A stretch of 64,000 nucleotides of DNA from Escherichia sp. E4742. Lineage in GTDB: Bacteria > Pseudomonadota > Gammaproteobacteria > Enterobacterales > Enterobacteriaceae. Position numbers and translations under genes: made by a program. The notes beneath the pieces are model-generated. The model was not told where the DNA came from and did no database searches. It saw only the letters and a program-made list of their open reading frames with translations. The DNA is taken from contig NZ_CP040443.1 of the NCBI RefSeq assembly GCF_005843885.1, positions 3,720,001 to 3,784,000 of the forward strand. Direction: 5' to 3'. Shown one piece after another: positions 1 through 8,222 of the stretch (within the stretch, counting starts at the first letter, position 1; each line of letters starts with the position of its first letter).

Positions 1-13
1 CAAGGATGCACAG

Positions 14-3000
14 ATGAGCGGAAAACCGGCGGCGCGTCAGGGCGACATGACGCAGTATGGCGGTAGCATTGTCCAGGGTTCAGCCGGGGTGCGCATTGGC
101 GCCCCCACCGGCGTGGCCTGTTCGGTGTGCCCCGGCGGGGTGACATCCGGTCATCCGGTCAATCCGCTGCTCGGCGCAAAAGTCCTTCCCGGCGAAACCG
201 ACATCGCCCTGCCCGGCCCGCTGCCGTTCATCCTCTCCCGCACCTACAGCAGTTACCGGACTAAAACCCCCGCGCCGGTGGGGCTCCCCGGCCCCGGCTG
301 GAAAATGTCTGCGGATATCCGCTTACAGCTGCGCGATAACACACTGATACTCAATGATAACGGCGGCAGAAGCCTGTATTTTGAGCACCTGTTTCCCGGT
401 GAGGACGGTTACAGCCGCAGCGAATCACTGTGGCTGGTGCGCGGCGGCGTGGCGAAACTGGAGGAAGGCCACCGGCTGGCCGCACTCTGGCAGGCGCTGC
501 CGGAAGAACTCCGCTTAAGTCCGCATCGTTATCTGGCAACGAACAGTCCGCAGGGACCGTGGTGGCTGCTCGGCTGGTGTGAACGGGTGCCGGAGGCGGA
601 TGAGGTGCTGCCCGCGCCGCTGCCGCCGTACCGGGTGCTGACCGGGCTGGTGGACCGCTTCGGGCGCACACAGACGCTCCACCGCGAAGCCGCCGGCGAA
701 TTCAGCGGCGAAATCACCGGCGTGACGGATGGGGCCGGGCGTCACTTCCGGCTGGTACTGACCAGCCAGGCGCAGCGGGCAGAAGAGGCCCGGCAGCAGG
801 CCACTTCCGGCGGGGCGGAACCGTCCGTTTTTCCTGATACTTTACCCGGCTATACCGAATATGGCCGGGACAACGGTATCCGCCTGTCGGCGGTGTGGCT
901 GACGCACGACCCGGAATACCCGGAGAATTTACCTGCCGCACCGCTGGTGCGCTATGGCTGGACGCCGCGCGGCGAACTGGCGGCGGTGTATGACCGCAGC
1001 GGCACACAGGTGCGCAGCTTTACTTACGATGATAAATACCGGGGCCGGATGGTGGCGCACCGTCACGCAGGCCGACCGGAAATCCGTTACCGTTACGACA
1101 GCGACGGGCGGGTGACAGAACAGCTAAACCCGGCAGGCTTAAGCTACACGTATCAGTATGAGAAAGACCGCATCACCATCACCGACAGCCTGGACCGCCG
1201 TGAAGTGCTGTACACGCAGGGCGAAGGCGGGCTGAAGCGGGTGGTGAAAAAGGAACACGCGGACGGCAGCGTCACGCAGAGTCAGTTTGACGCGGTGGGC
1301 AGGCTTAAGACCCAGACGGATGCCGCAGGCCGGGTAACAGAGTACAGCCCGGATGTGGTGACGGGCCTCATCACGCGCATCACCACGCCGGATGGCAGGG
1401 CATCGGCATTTTACTATAACCACCACAGCCAGTTAACGTCAGCCACCGGGCCTGACGGGCTGGAAATACGCCGGGAATATGATGAATTCGGCCGTCTGAT
1501 TCAGGAAGCTGCCCCTGACGGCGATATCACCCGCTACCGTTATGATAATCCACACAGTGACTTACCCTGCGCAACGGAAGATGCCACCGGCAGCCGGAAA
1601 ACCATGACGTGGAGCCGTTACGGTCAGTTGCTGACCTTCACCGACTGTTCCGGTTATGTAACCCGTTATGACCATGACCGTTTTGGTCAGATGACGGCGG
1701 TGCACCGCGAGGAAGGCCTGAGTCAGTACCGCGCATACGACGGCCGTGGACAGTTAATTGCGGTGAAAGACACGCAGGGCCATGAAACGCGGTATGAATA
1801 CAACACAGCCGGTGACCTGACCGCCATCATCGCGCCGGACGGCAGCAGAAACGGGGCACAGTACGATGCGTGGGGAAAGGCCATCCGCACCACGCAGGGC
1901 GGGCTGACGCGCAGTATGGAATACGATGCTGCCGGACGGGTCATCCGCCTGACCAGTGAAAACGGCAGCCACACCACCTTCCGTTACGATGTACTCGACC
2001 GGCTGATACAGGAAACCGGCTTTGACGGTCGCACACAGCGTTATCACCACGACCTGACCGGTAAACTTACCCGCAGCGAGGATGAGGGGCTTATAACCCT
2101 CTGGCATTACGATGACGCTGACCGCCTCACGCACCGCACCGTGAATGGCGAAACCGCAGAGCAGTGGCAGTATGACGAACGCGGCTGGCTGACAGACATC
2201 AGCCATATCAGCGAAGGGCACCGGGTGGCTGTGCATTACGGATATGACAGTAAAGGCCGCCTGACCGGTGAGCGTCAGACGGTGCATCACCCGCAGACGG
2301 AAGCACTGCTCTGGCAGCATGAGACCAGACATGCGTACAACGCGCAGGGACTGGCGAACCGCTGTATACCGGACAGCCTGCCCGCCGTGGAATGGCTGAC
2401 CTACGGCAGCGGCTGGCTGTCCGGTATGAAGCTCGGCGACACACCGCTGGTGGACTTCACCCGCGACCGCCTGCACCGGGAAACGCTGCGCAGCTTCGGC
2501 CGTTATGAACTCACCACCGCTTACACCCCTGCCGGGCAGTTACAGAGTCAGCACCTGAACAGTCTGCTGTCTGACCGCGATTACACCTGGAACGACAACG
2601 GCGAACTCATCCGCATCAGCAGCCCGCGACAGACCCGGAGTTACAGCTACAGCGACACCGGCAGGCTGACCGGCGTCCACACCACCGCAGCGAATCTGGA
2701 TATCCGCATCCCTTACGCCACGGACCCGGCAGGTAACCGCCTGCCCGACCCGGAGCTGCACCCGGACAGCACCCTCAGCATGTGGCCGGATAATCGTATC
2801 GCCCGTGACGCTCACTACCTTTACCGGTATGACCGTCACGGCAGGCTGACGGAGAAAACCGACCTCATCCCGGAAGGGGTTATCCGCACGGATGATGAGC
2901 GGACCCACCGGTACCATTACGACAGCCGGCACCGGCTGGTGCACTACACACGGACACAATATGCAGAGCCGCTGGTCGAAAGTCGCTATCTTTACGACCC

Positions 3001-4291
3001 GCTGGGCCGCAGGGTGGCAAAACGGGTGTGGCGGCGTGAACGGGACCTGACGGGCTGGATGTCGCTGTCACGGAAACCGGAAGTGACCTGGTACGGCTGG
3101 GACGGCGACCGGCTGACCACGATACAGAACGACAGAACCCGCATCCAGACGGTATACCTGCCGGGAAGTTTCACGCCACTCATCAGGGTTGAAACCGCCA
3201 CCGGTGAACTGGTGAAAACGCAGCGCCGCAGCCTGGCGGACGCCCTTCAGCAGTCCGGCGGTGAAGACGGTGGTGATGTGGTGTTCCCGCCGGTGCTGGT
3301 GCAGATGCTCGACCGGCTGGAAAGTGAAATCCTTGCTGACCGGGTGAGTGAGGAAAGCCGTCGCTGGCTGGCATCGTGCGGCCTGACGGTGGAGCAGATG
3401 AAAAACCAGATGGACCCGGTGTACACGCCGGCGAGAAAAATCCACCTGTACCACTGCGACCATCGCGGCCTGCCGCTGGTGCTTATCAGCACGGAAGGGG
3501 CAACAGAATGGTGCGCAGAATACGATGAGTGGGGCAACCTGCTGAATGAAGAGAACCCGCACCAACTGCAGCAGCTCATCCGCCTGCCGGGTCAGCAGTA
3601 TGATGAGGAGTCCGGCCTGTATTACAACCGCCACCGCTATTATGACCCGCTGCAGGGGAGGTATATCACTCAGGATCCGATTGGGCTGAAGGGGGGATGG
3701 AATTTTTATCAGTATCCGTTGAATCCGGTTCAGTATATAGACCCTTTGGGATTAGATCTCTTATCATTACCTTCTCCCAGACAAAAACCTGTAAGTCAAT
3801 CCTGTACTATTGATCCTATTACTCAACAACCTGTTGGTAGATTTATAGGTGATTCTAAAGGCAATATTATGGTTGAACCGGTAGGTGGCAAAACAATCCC
3901 GTATCCCCCCAGTAATCCAGGAAGTGCAGATACCCACACTCTTTATCAAAATAATTCAAATGCTTATAGGCTTAATCCAATAGGGCATGCAAACAATTCA
4001 ACACCACACGCACATGCACATTTACCAGGAACAGGTAGCGGTATGAAAGGTCAAGGTCCATCCCTTGATGTCAATGGTCGCGTTGTACCATGGAATAGTA
4101 GTGCCGCACATATCGGTATTAGATCGCTCGGTACACTAAGCTTTTTTAGTTCTGTTTTACATATGTTTACACTTAGATCATGTAGAGAGGGAACGTTTGG
4201 ACAATGTTATTGTGCTATGTATGTTGAAATGTCAACGGGAAGCAGTCAAGATGAGGCTGATATAATGTGTGGAATGCCTGAGTATTTTTAG
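14..4291 (+). CDS. rhsC: RhsC-type Rhs polymorphic toxin
   Basis: This 1425-residue protein is a large secreted-type Rhs shell carrying a variable C-terminal effector. The N-terminus (about residues 1-60) is PAAR-like, so delivery by a type VI secretion spike is likely from family knowledge. Residues of about 70-1240 are YD/Rhs repeats (many copies of YDxxGR-type units), and the core ends at DPIGLKGGWNFYQY and PLGLD near residue 1245. After that point GC content and codon use drop sharply and the last ~180 residues are a different domain. That tip contains a HAHAH cluster followed by GMKGQGPSLDVNGRVVPWNS, which resembles a polymorphic-toxin family I tentatively recall as Bacterial toxin 24. 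It then has a hydrophobic stretch and four cysteines. An AAGGA ribosome site lies 7 bases before the ATG. A small gene follows after 13 bases, as expected for an immunity gene. The C-terminal activity is inferred. Confidence 0.93.
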   Translation: MSGKPAARQGDMTQYGGSIVQGSAGVRIGAPTGVACSVCPGGVTSGHPVNPLLGAKVLPGETDIALPGPLPFILSRTYSSYRTKTPAPVGLPGPGWKMSADIRLQLRDNTLILNDNGGRSLYFEHLFPGEDGYSRSESLWLVRGGVAKLEEGHRLAALWQALPEELRLSPHRYLATNSPQGPWWLLGWCERVPEADEVLPAPLPPYRVLTGLVDRFGRTQTLHREAAGEFSGEITGVTDGAGRHFRLVLTSQAQRAEEARQQATSGGAEPSVFPDTLPGYTEYGRDNGIRLSAVWLTHDPEYPENLPAAPLVRYGWTPRGELAAVYDRSGTQVRSFTYDDKYRGRMVAHRHAGRPEIRYRYDSDGRVTEQLNPAGLSYTYQYEKDRITITDSLDRREVLYTQGEGGLKRVVKKEHADGSVTQSQFDAVGRLKTQTDAAGRVTEYSPDVVTGLITRITTPDGRASAFYYNHHSQLTSATGPDGLEIRREYDEFGRLIQEAAPDGDITRYRYDNPHSDLPCATEDATGSRKTMTWSRYGQLLTFTDCSGYVTRYDHDRFGQMTAVHREEGLSQYRAYDGRGQLIAVKDTQGHETRYEYNTAGDLTAIIAPDGSRNGAQYDAWGKAIRTTQGGLTRSMEYDAAGRVIRLTSENGSHTTFRYDVLDRLIQETGFDGRTQRYHHDLTGKLTRSEDEGLITLWHYDDADRLTHRTVNGETAEQWQYDERGWLTDISHISEGHRVAVHYGYDSKGRLTGERQTVHHPQTEALLWQHETRHAYNAQGLANRCIPDSLPAVEWLTYGSGWLSGMKLGDTPLVDFTRDRLHRETLRSFGRYELTTAYTPAGQLQSQHLNSLLSDRDYTWNDNGELIRISSPRQTRSYSYSDTGRLTGVHTTAANLDIRIPYATDPAGNRLPDPELHPDSTLSMWPDNRIARDAHYLYRYDRHGRLTEKTDLIPEGVIRTDDERTHRYHYDSRHRLVHYTRTQYAEPLVESRYLYDPLGRRVAKRVWRRERDLTGWMSLSRKPEVTWYGWDGDRLTTIQNDRTRIQTVYLPGSFTPLIRVETATGELVKTQRRSLADALQQSGGEDGGDVVFPPVLVQMLDRLESEILADRVSEESRRWLASCGLTVEQMKNQMDPVYTPARKIHLYHCDHRGLPLVLISTEGATEWCAEYDEWGNLLNEENPHQLQQLIRLPGQQYDEESGLYYNRHRYYDPLQGRYITQDPIGLKGGWNFYQYPLNPVQYIDPLGLDLLSLPSPRQKPVSQSCTIDPITQQPVGRFIGDSKGNIMVEPVGGKTIPYPPSNPGSADTHTLYQNNSNAYRLNPIGHANNSTPHAHAHLPGTGSGMKGQGPSLDVNGRVVPWNSSAAHIGIRSLGTLSFFSSVLHMFTLRSCREGTFGQCYCAMYVEMSTGSSQDEADIMCGMPEYF
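3278..3723 (+). repeat. Rhs core segment duplicated at 6643-7088
   Basis: About 446 bases of the 3' end of the rhsC core, from the VVFPPVLVQ codons to the QYP codons, recur almost unchanged at an offset of 3365 bases in the orphan Rhs tip downstream. Differences are a handful of substitutions. The two copies diverge right after the core/tip junction. Direct copies of this kind allow homologous recombination to swap tips. Confidence 0.92.
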
Positions 4292-4304
4292 AATAGAGGG
4301 TAAT

Positions 4305-4706
4305 ATGTTTGATAGAATATATCTTGGTGATCGAGCAATAAAAAAAATTGAATTTGATTTATGGGGTAAACAAATTAGAATTCAGGTTAATTTAATCTCA
4401 AGGATAGCCTATGGTACAACAGAATGGAATTTTTATAATAATGAAGACTTAGAAGATGGTTATTTAGTATTTTCCGATGTTAGTTTCTTCAATATAACCC
4501 CTAATGGCTCTATTCCAGATGATTATATAATTTCAATAATAACAGATAAAGTCAATGTTGAATGTTTTGAATCAACTATAGTTGCTGTTGGTCAAATTCC
4601 AAATACAAATGTTGGTGACATTGATAATATTGGTGAATGTCAAATTTTCATCAGGTATAAAGACAGCTGGATTGAGAATAAACTCAAAGAAAAAATAATT
4701 GAATAA
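4305..4706 (+). CDS. Putative immunity protein for the RhsC tip
   Basis: This 133-residue acidic protein begins 13 bases after rhsC. I chose the ATG at 4305 because AGAGGG sits four bases before it. An in-frame GTG at 4269 would overlap the end of rhsC and has no ribosome site. The protein has no signal peptide or membrane segment, starts MFDRIYLGDRAIKK and is rich in beta-type sequence with many Asp, Glu, Ile and Asn residues. I do not recognise the family. The immunity assignment rests on position directly behind a variable Rhs tip and on the matching low GC content. Binding to the tip is inference. Confidence 0.7.
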   Translation: MFDRIYLGDRAIKKIEFDLWGKQIRIQVNLISRIAYGTTEWNFYNNEDLEDGYLVFSDVSFFNITPNGSIPDDYIISIITDKVNVECFESTIVAVGQIPNTNVGDIDNIGECQIFIRYKDSWIENKLKEKIIE

Positions 4707-4936
4707 CCATGTTCTTTATAGACATTTTAGATGGGACGAACCAGAGAAGGTCATGCCTCCGACCTGGGTTATGTGGACACGGAGGTTTAGCGCGGTGAAC
4801 TCAACGAAGCAAACCGGATAACCTGCTGGCCCTTATCAGCATGGAAAGGACAACAGCGTGGTACGCAGAATAATCCTACCTCCTAAGCGAGGTTCTGGTT
4901 TTCAAATTTTCCGGAGTTAGATGATTGGAGGAACAG
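4707..4936 (+). other. Spacer with a worn Rhs-core relic
   Basis: This 230-base stretch has no credible gene. Positions 4832-4873 align with the rhsC core segment near 3482, 35 of 42 bases matching by hand, and end in a stop where the core would read on. Just upstream, bases around 4793-4820 loosely resemble the adjoining core. The remaining bases I could not identify. It looks like the degraded end of an earlier Rhs core that once carried another tip. Confidence 0.6.
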
Positions 4937-5302
4937 ATGATAAGAATCGCATTTTTAATAACCAATAAATTTCTTGAGATAGATAGTACCACTCTTGCTG
5001 GATATGATTTTAGCGGGATGAATCTACATCGAGCCATCCTCAATGGTTATTGTCTTGATGGGGCGAAATTTGAAAAAACTCATTTAAGAAATGTAATGAT
5101 TCAACATACATCAACTAGAAATGCTGTCTTTCGCAATGCGGCTCTGATGAATGCTATTCTGAATAACTCAGATTTCACTGGAAGTGATTTTAGTAATTCA
5201 AGGTCAATAGGTGAAAATTTTAAAGCAATAGATAATCATGGGAAAGATATAACAAATGGAAAAGGATTGCCTAATGTTTGCAGAATACATGGCAACGTGT
5301 AA
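4937..5302 (+). CDS. Pentapeptide-repeat protein
   Basis: A 121-residue protein starting at the ATG at 4937, preceded by GGAGGA at 4927-4932. Residues of about 20-100 show A(D/N)LXX-style pentapeptide units such as FSGMN, LHRAI, LDGAK, FEKTH, FRNAA, LMNAI, FTGSD and FSNSR, which fold as a right-handed beta-helix. The protein has no signal peptide. It lies in a row of small low-GC genes behind rhsC, so it may be another immunity protein or part of a displaced tip cassette. The sequence does not reveal a target. Its 3' end overlaps the next gene by 29 bases in another frame. Confidence 0.75.
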   Translation: MIRIAFLITNKFLEIDSTTLAGYDFSGMNLHRAILNGYCLDGAKFEKTHLRNVMIQHTSTRNAVFRNAALMNAILNNSDFTGSDFSNSRSIGENFKAIDNHGKDITNGKGLPNVCRIHGNV

Positions 5303-5675
5303 GAAAATATTATTCAGAACCTGTGTAATTGTATCTTTGTTTGTTTTTACATACAACACATGGGCGCAGTGTAATAATATTATAATAATGCGCAAGTATG
5401 AAAGTGAGGGGAAATATACCGTTAGAAATTTGGTTAAAAATAAAGCTACAGCATTGGAATTAGCTGAGATATATGTTAAGAATCGTTATGGGTATGATGC
5501 CGCAGAAGAAGAAAAACCATACAAAATCAAGGAATTACCAACAAGTTGGATTGTTGAAGGCACCATTCAATCAGAACAAATTGCTGGTGGGGTTTTTATT
5601 ATTGCTGGTGGGGTTTTTATTATAGAAATAGGCAAAAATGATGGGAGAATTCTAAATTTTGGCCACGGAAAATAA
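5274..5675 (+). CDS. NTF2-fold immunity-type protein
   Basis: A protein of about 133 residues with an N-terminal hydrophobic stretch (ILFRTCVIVSLFVFTYNTWA) that looks like a signal peptide or anchor. The start at 5274 is favoured by AAGGA at 5262-5266; ATGs at 5256 and 5289 are also in frame. The remainder (ALELAEIYVKNRYGYDAA ... WIVEGTI ... GGVFIIEIGKNDGRI) matches what I know as the NTF2-fold immunity family found behind polymorphic toxins. A perfect 21-base tandem duplication inserts seven residues to give IAGGVFIIAGGVFIIEIG in what should be a core beta-strand, so the present product may be impaired. No adjacent toxin tip remains for it. Confidence 0.75.
   Translation: MFAEYMATCKKILFRTCVIVSLFVFTYNTWAQCNNIIIMRKYESEGKYTVRNLVKNKATALELAEIYVKNRYGYDAAEEEKPYKIKELPTSWIVEGTIQSEQIAGGVFIIAGGVFIIEIGKNDGRILNFGHGK
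5580..5621 (+). repeat. Perfect 21-base tandem duplication
   Basis: Bases 5580-5600 and 5601-5621 are identical. The duplication is in frame within the NTF2-type gene and repeats IAGGVFI. Confidence 0.95.
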
Positions 5676-5779
5676 GTATGTAAGGATAAACAAACATCGT
5701 GTGCGCTGATGGCAGAGTAGGTGGAGGACTCCAGACAGTCAAACGATAGAAAAAGATAGTCTTTATGGATGTTCCTACA

Positions 5780-6621
5780 ATGTCGAATACATACCAGAAA
5801 AGAAAGGCAAGTAAAGAGTATGGTTTATACAATCAATGTAAGAAACTAAATGATGATGAATTATTTCGCTTACTTGATGATCGCAATTCCTTGAAAAAGA
5901 TTTCATCTGCCAGAGTATTACAGTTAAGAGGGGGGCAAAACGTTGTTAGATTGACAATTGAATTCTGCGCTGACAAAAATTATATCCGTAGAGATATCGG
6001 AGCATTTATACTCGGGCAAATAAAAGTTTGCAAAAAATGCGAAGATAATGTGTTTAATATTTTGAACAATATGGCATTGAATGATAAGAGCGCTTGCGTT
6101 CGAGCTACAGCAATCGAGTCAACGGCTCAGCGATGTAAGAAAAACCCAATTTATTCACCTAAAATAGTAGAGCAATCTCAAATTACTGCTTTTGATAAAT
6201 CGGCTAATGTCAGACGTGCTACGGCATTTGCTATTTCTGTTATCAATGATAAAGCAACAATTCCACTATTGATTAATCTGTTAAAAGAACCAAATGGAGA
6301 TGTCAGAAACTGGGCCGCATTTGCAATAAATATCAATAAATATGATAATAGTGATATTAGGGATTGTTTTGTGGAGATGCTTCAGGATAAAAATGAGGAA
6401 GTCCGTATTGAAGCAATAATCGGACTTTCCTACAGAAAAGATAAAAGGGTTTTATCTGTTTTATGCGATGAGTTAAAAAAAATACTGTTTATGATGATAT
6501 CATTGAAGCTGCGGGTGAATTAGGTGATAAAACGCTACTTCCTGTTTTAGATACTATGTTGTACAAGTTTGATGCCAATGAAATTGTAACTTCCGCTATT
6601 GATAAGCTGAAGCGTTCATAG
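5780..6621 (+). pseudogene. yibA: YibA-type HEAT-repeat immunity gene, frameshifted
   Basis: The product is HEAT-repeat-like and, from memory, nearly identical to K-12 YibA, the 280-residue protein behind rhsA. Translation from the ATG at 5780 (MSNTYQKRKAS) runs in one frame to an A8 tract at 6475-6482, then would end early at 6523 with unrelated residues (ILFMMISLKLRVN). If one A is restored (A9), the frame continues as NTVYDDIIEAAGELGDKTLLPVLDTM and so on, to IDKLKRS and a TAG at 6619-6621. That gives exactly 280 residues, so a single-base deletion in the A tract is the simplest account. Transcriptional slippage on the A8 run could still yield some full-length protein. An in-frame ATG at 5765 is a less likely start. 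Confidence 0.88.
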
Positions 6622-6633
6622 CGTGCGTTGCCT

Positions 6634-7605
6634 ATGCATAGTGTGGTGTTCCCGCCGGTGCTGGTGCAGATGCTCGACCGGCTGGAAAGTGAAATCCTGG
6701 CTGACCGGGTGAGTGAGGAAAGCCGTCGCTGGCTGGCATCGTGCGGCCTGACGGTGGAGCAGATGCAAAACCAGATGGACCCGGTGTACACGCCGGCGAG
6801 AAAAATCCACCTGTACCACTGCGACCATCGCGGCCTGCCGCTGACGCTCATCAGCACGGAAGGGGCAACAGAATGGTGCGCAGAATACGATGAGTGGGGC
6901 AACCTGCTGAATGAAGAGAACCCGCACCAACTGCAGCAGCTCATCCGCCTGCCGGGCCAGCAGTATGATGAGGAGTCCGGCCTGTATTACAACCGCCACC
7001 GCTATTATGACCCGCTGCAGGGGCGGTATATCACTCAGGATCCGATTGGGCTGAAGGGGGGATGGAATTTTTATCAGTATCCGTTGGATCCTGTTGCATA
7101 TACAGATCCTTTGGGATTATATAGCAATTGGGGCGAATTTATGAATAACTCTATGCATAATAATAACGCTTCTTCGGATGTGACTTCTAAAATTTATACT
7201 ACCCCTTTTCCTGGTTCAGGATCTATTGATATAAGTTTTAATGGTGACGAATTTACAGGGGCTAGTTTTGCTGTGGGAGCAACAGTTGGCGGGAATGACA
7301 GAGTTCCAGCTAATCTGGATGTTTGTGTGTATTATACTTTGTGCGAACATAATGGTGTTGGTTCTGCCATCGGTATTTCTTTGTCAGGTACAGCATCGCA
7401 AGCAAAAATCTCTCCGGGGGAGTACCTTACTAAAGGTTATATATCTACAGGTGGTTATTTGAAAAAATACTCCATTGCGGGAGTTAGGGATGCAGAAGGA
7501 AAATATTCAGGCACCGTGAGAATTGGTCCCGGATTTGGTGGTTTTGTTGGCGAACTTACCTGTTCGCAAAGTTTATGGTGTTTATCACAATTGGCAGGAT
7601 ATTAA
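6634..7605 (+). CDS. Orphan Rhs C-terminal tip with partial core
   Basis: An open frame of about 323 residues. Residues 4-162 repeat the end of the rhsC core (VVFPPVLVQ through DPIGLKGG to PLGLY), and the last ~163 residues are a tip unlike the one on rhsC. The tip is Gly- and Ser-rich (TPFPGSGSIDISFNG, GASFAVGATVGG, YSGTVRIGPGFGG, ending LSQLAGY) with four cysteines. I do not recognise it. There is no convincing ribosome site before the ATG at 6634 and no N-terminal delivery region, so this is probably a silent donor cassette that can replace the rhsC tip by recombination through the duplicated core. An immunity-type gene follows after three bases. Confidence 0.85.
   Translation: MHSVVFPPVLVQMLDRLESEILADRVSEESRRWLASCGLTVEQMQNQMDPVYTPARKIHLYHCDHRGLPLTLISTEGATEWCAEYDEWGNLLNEENPHQLQQLIRLPGQQYDEESGLYYNRHRYYDPLQGRYITQDPIGLKGGWNFYQYPLDPVAYTDPLGLYSNWGEFMNNSMHNNNASSDVTSKIYTTPFPGSGSIDISFNGDEFTGASFAVGATVGGNDRVPANLDVCVYYTLCEHNGVGSAIGISLSGTASQAKISPGEYLTKGYISTGGYLKKYSIAGVRDAEGKYSGTVRIGPGFGGFVGELTCSQSLWCLSQLAGY
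6643..7088 (+). repeat. Second copy of the Rhs core segment
   Basis: Near-identical copy of 3278-3723. Homology begins abruptly a few bases after the orphan frame opens and ends at the core/tip boundary. Confidence 0.92.
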
Positions 7606-7608
7606 CTT

Positions 7609-8058
7609 ATGAAAATAAAAGTAGGTATTGTTATTGTAGCAGTAGTGGCTTTTATGTTTTTTGGTAAAGATATTAGTCATAATGTAATAAAGGCTGATGC
7701 CGATATTAGAAAGATTGCGCAGGATAAAGTTGTTATCATTCAAAAGCTATACAATCAGAATGAAGTGGACAAAATCTACTCTGACACAAGCAGTGAATTT
7801 AAAAAAGCAACATCGGAAGATGTTTTTATAACGATAATGAAAGAAAAAAAACAGGTGTTTGGAATGTTAAATAAAATAGACTTACTGGCAAGTAATGTAA
7901 TTAATCATAATGTTGTGGTTTTAACCTATCGCTCTACATATGAACATTACTCTCTAATAGAGGAATTTGAATTTACAAAAGAAAATAAAGGTGATCTGTA
8001 TTTGAGTACTTTTTATGCCGATGAGGGGGGTAAGCTTGGCGAGGTCATTAAACTATAG
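7609..8058 (+). CDS. Putative membrane immunity protein for the orphan tip
   Basis: A 149-residue protein starting three bases after the orphan Rhs tip stops, so the two are almost certainly translationally coupled. Residues of about 5-22 (VGIVIVAVVAFMFFGKD) form one membrane segment or uncleaved signal. The rest is soluble, Lys- and Glu-rich, and its pattern (IIQKLYNQNEVDKIYSDTSSEFKKA ... VVLTYRSTYEHYSLIEEFEF) resembles small NTF2- or DUF4019-like domains, a weak guess. Placement behind a tip plus a membrane anchor suggests protection against a toxin met in the periplasm or inner membrane. This is inferred. Confidence 0.75.
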   Translation: MKIKVGIVIVAVVAFMFFGKDISHNVIKADADIRKIAQDKVVIIQKLYNQNEVDKIYSDTSSEFKKATSEDVFITIMKEKKQVFGMLNKIDLLASNVINHNVVVLTYRSTYEHYSLIEEFEFTKENKGDLYLSTFYADEGGKLGEVIKL

Positions 8059-8093
8059 AATATGAACTATTTCTTTACTTGAGCAGAGGTGAG

Positions 8094-8195
8094 ATGCTTG
8101 AGGAATTAATTTCGCAAGGTAAATATTCACCATTAGAGGTTAAAAGCACAATGAAAGTATGGGGGGGGCAAGCACTCACGCCATTCAAAAGATAA
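8094..8195 (+). other. 33-codon open frame with a G8 tract
   Basis: ATG at 8094, with GAGGTGAG just before it, reads MLEELISQGKYSPLEVKSTM and continues to TPFKR before a TAA. It contains eight consecutive G residues at 8161-8168 that encode WGG. It may be the remnant of a longer toxin or immunity gene, or a short real gene with a phase-variable tract. I cannot place it in a family. Confidence 0.3.
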
Positions 8196-8222
8196 GATAG
8201 TAAAGAAAATGAGATAGTTGAT

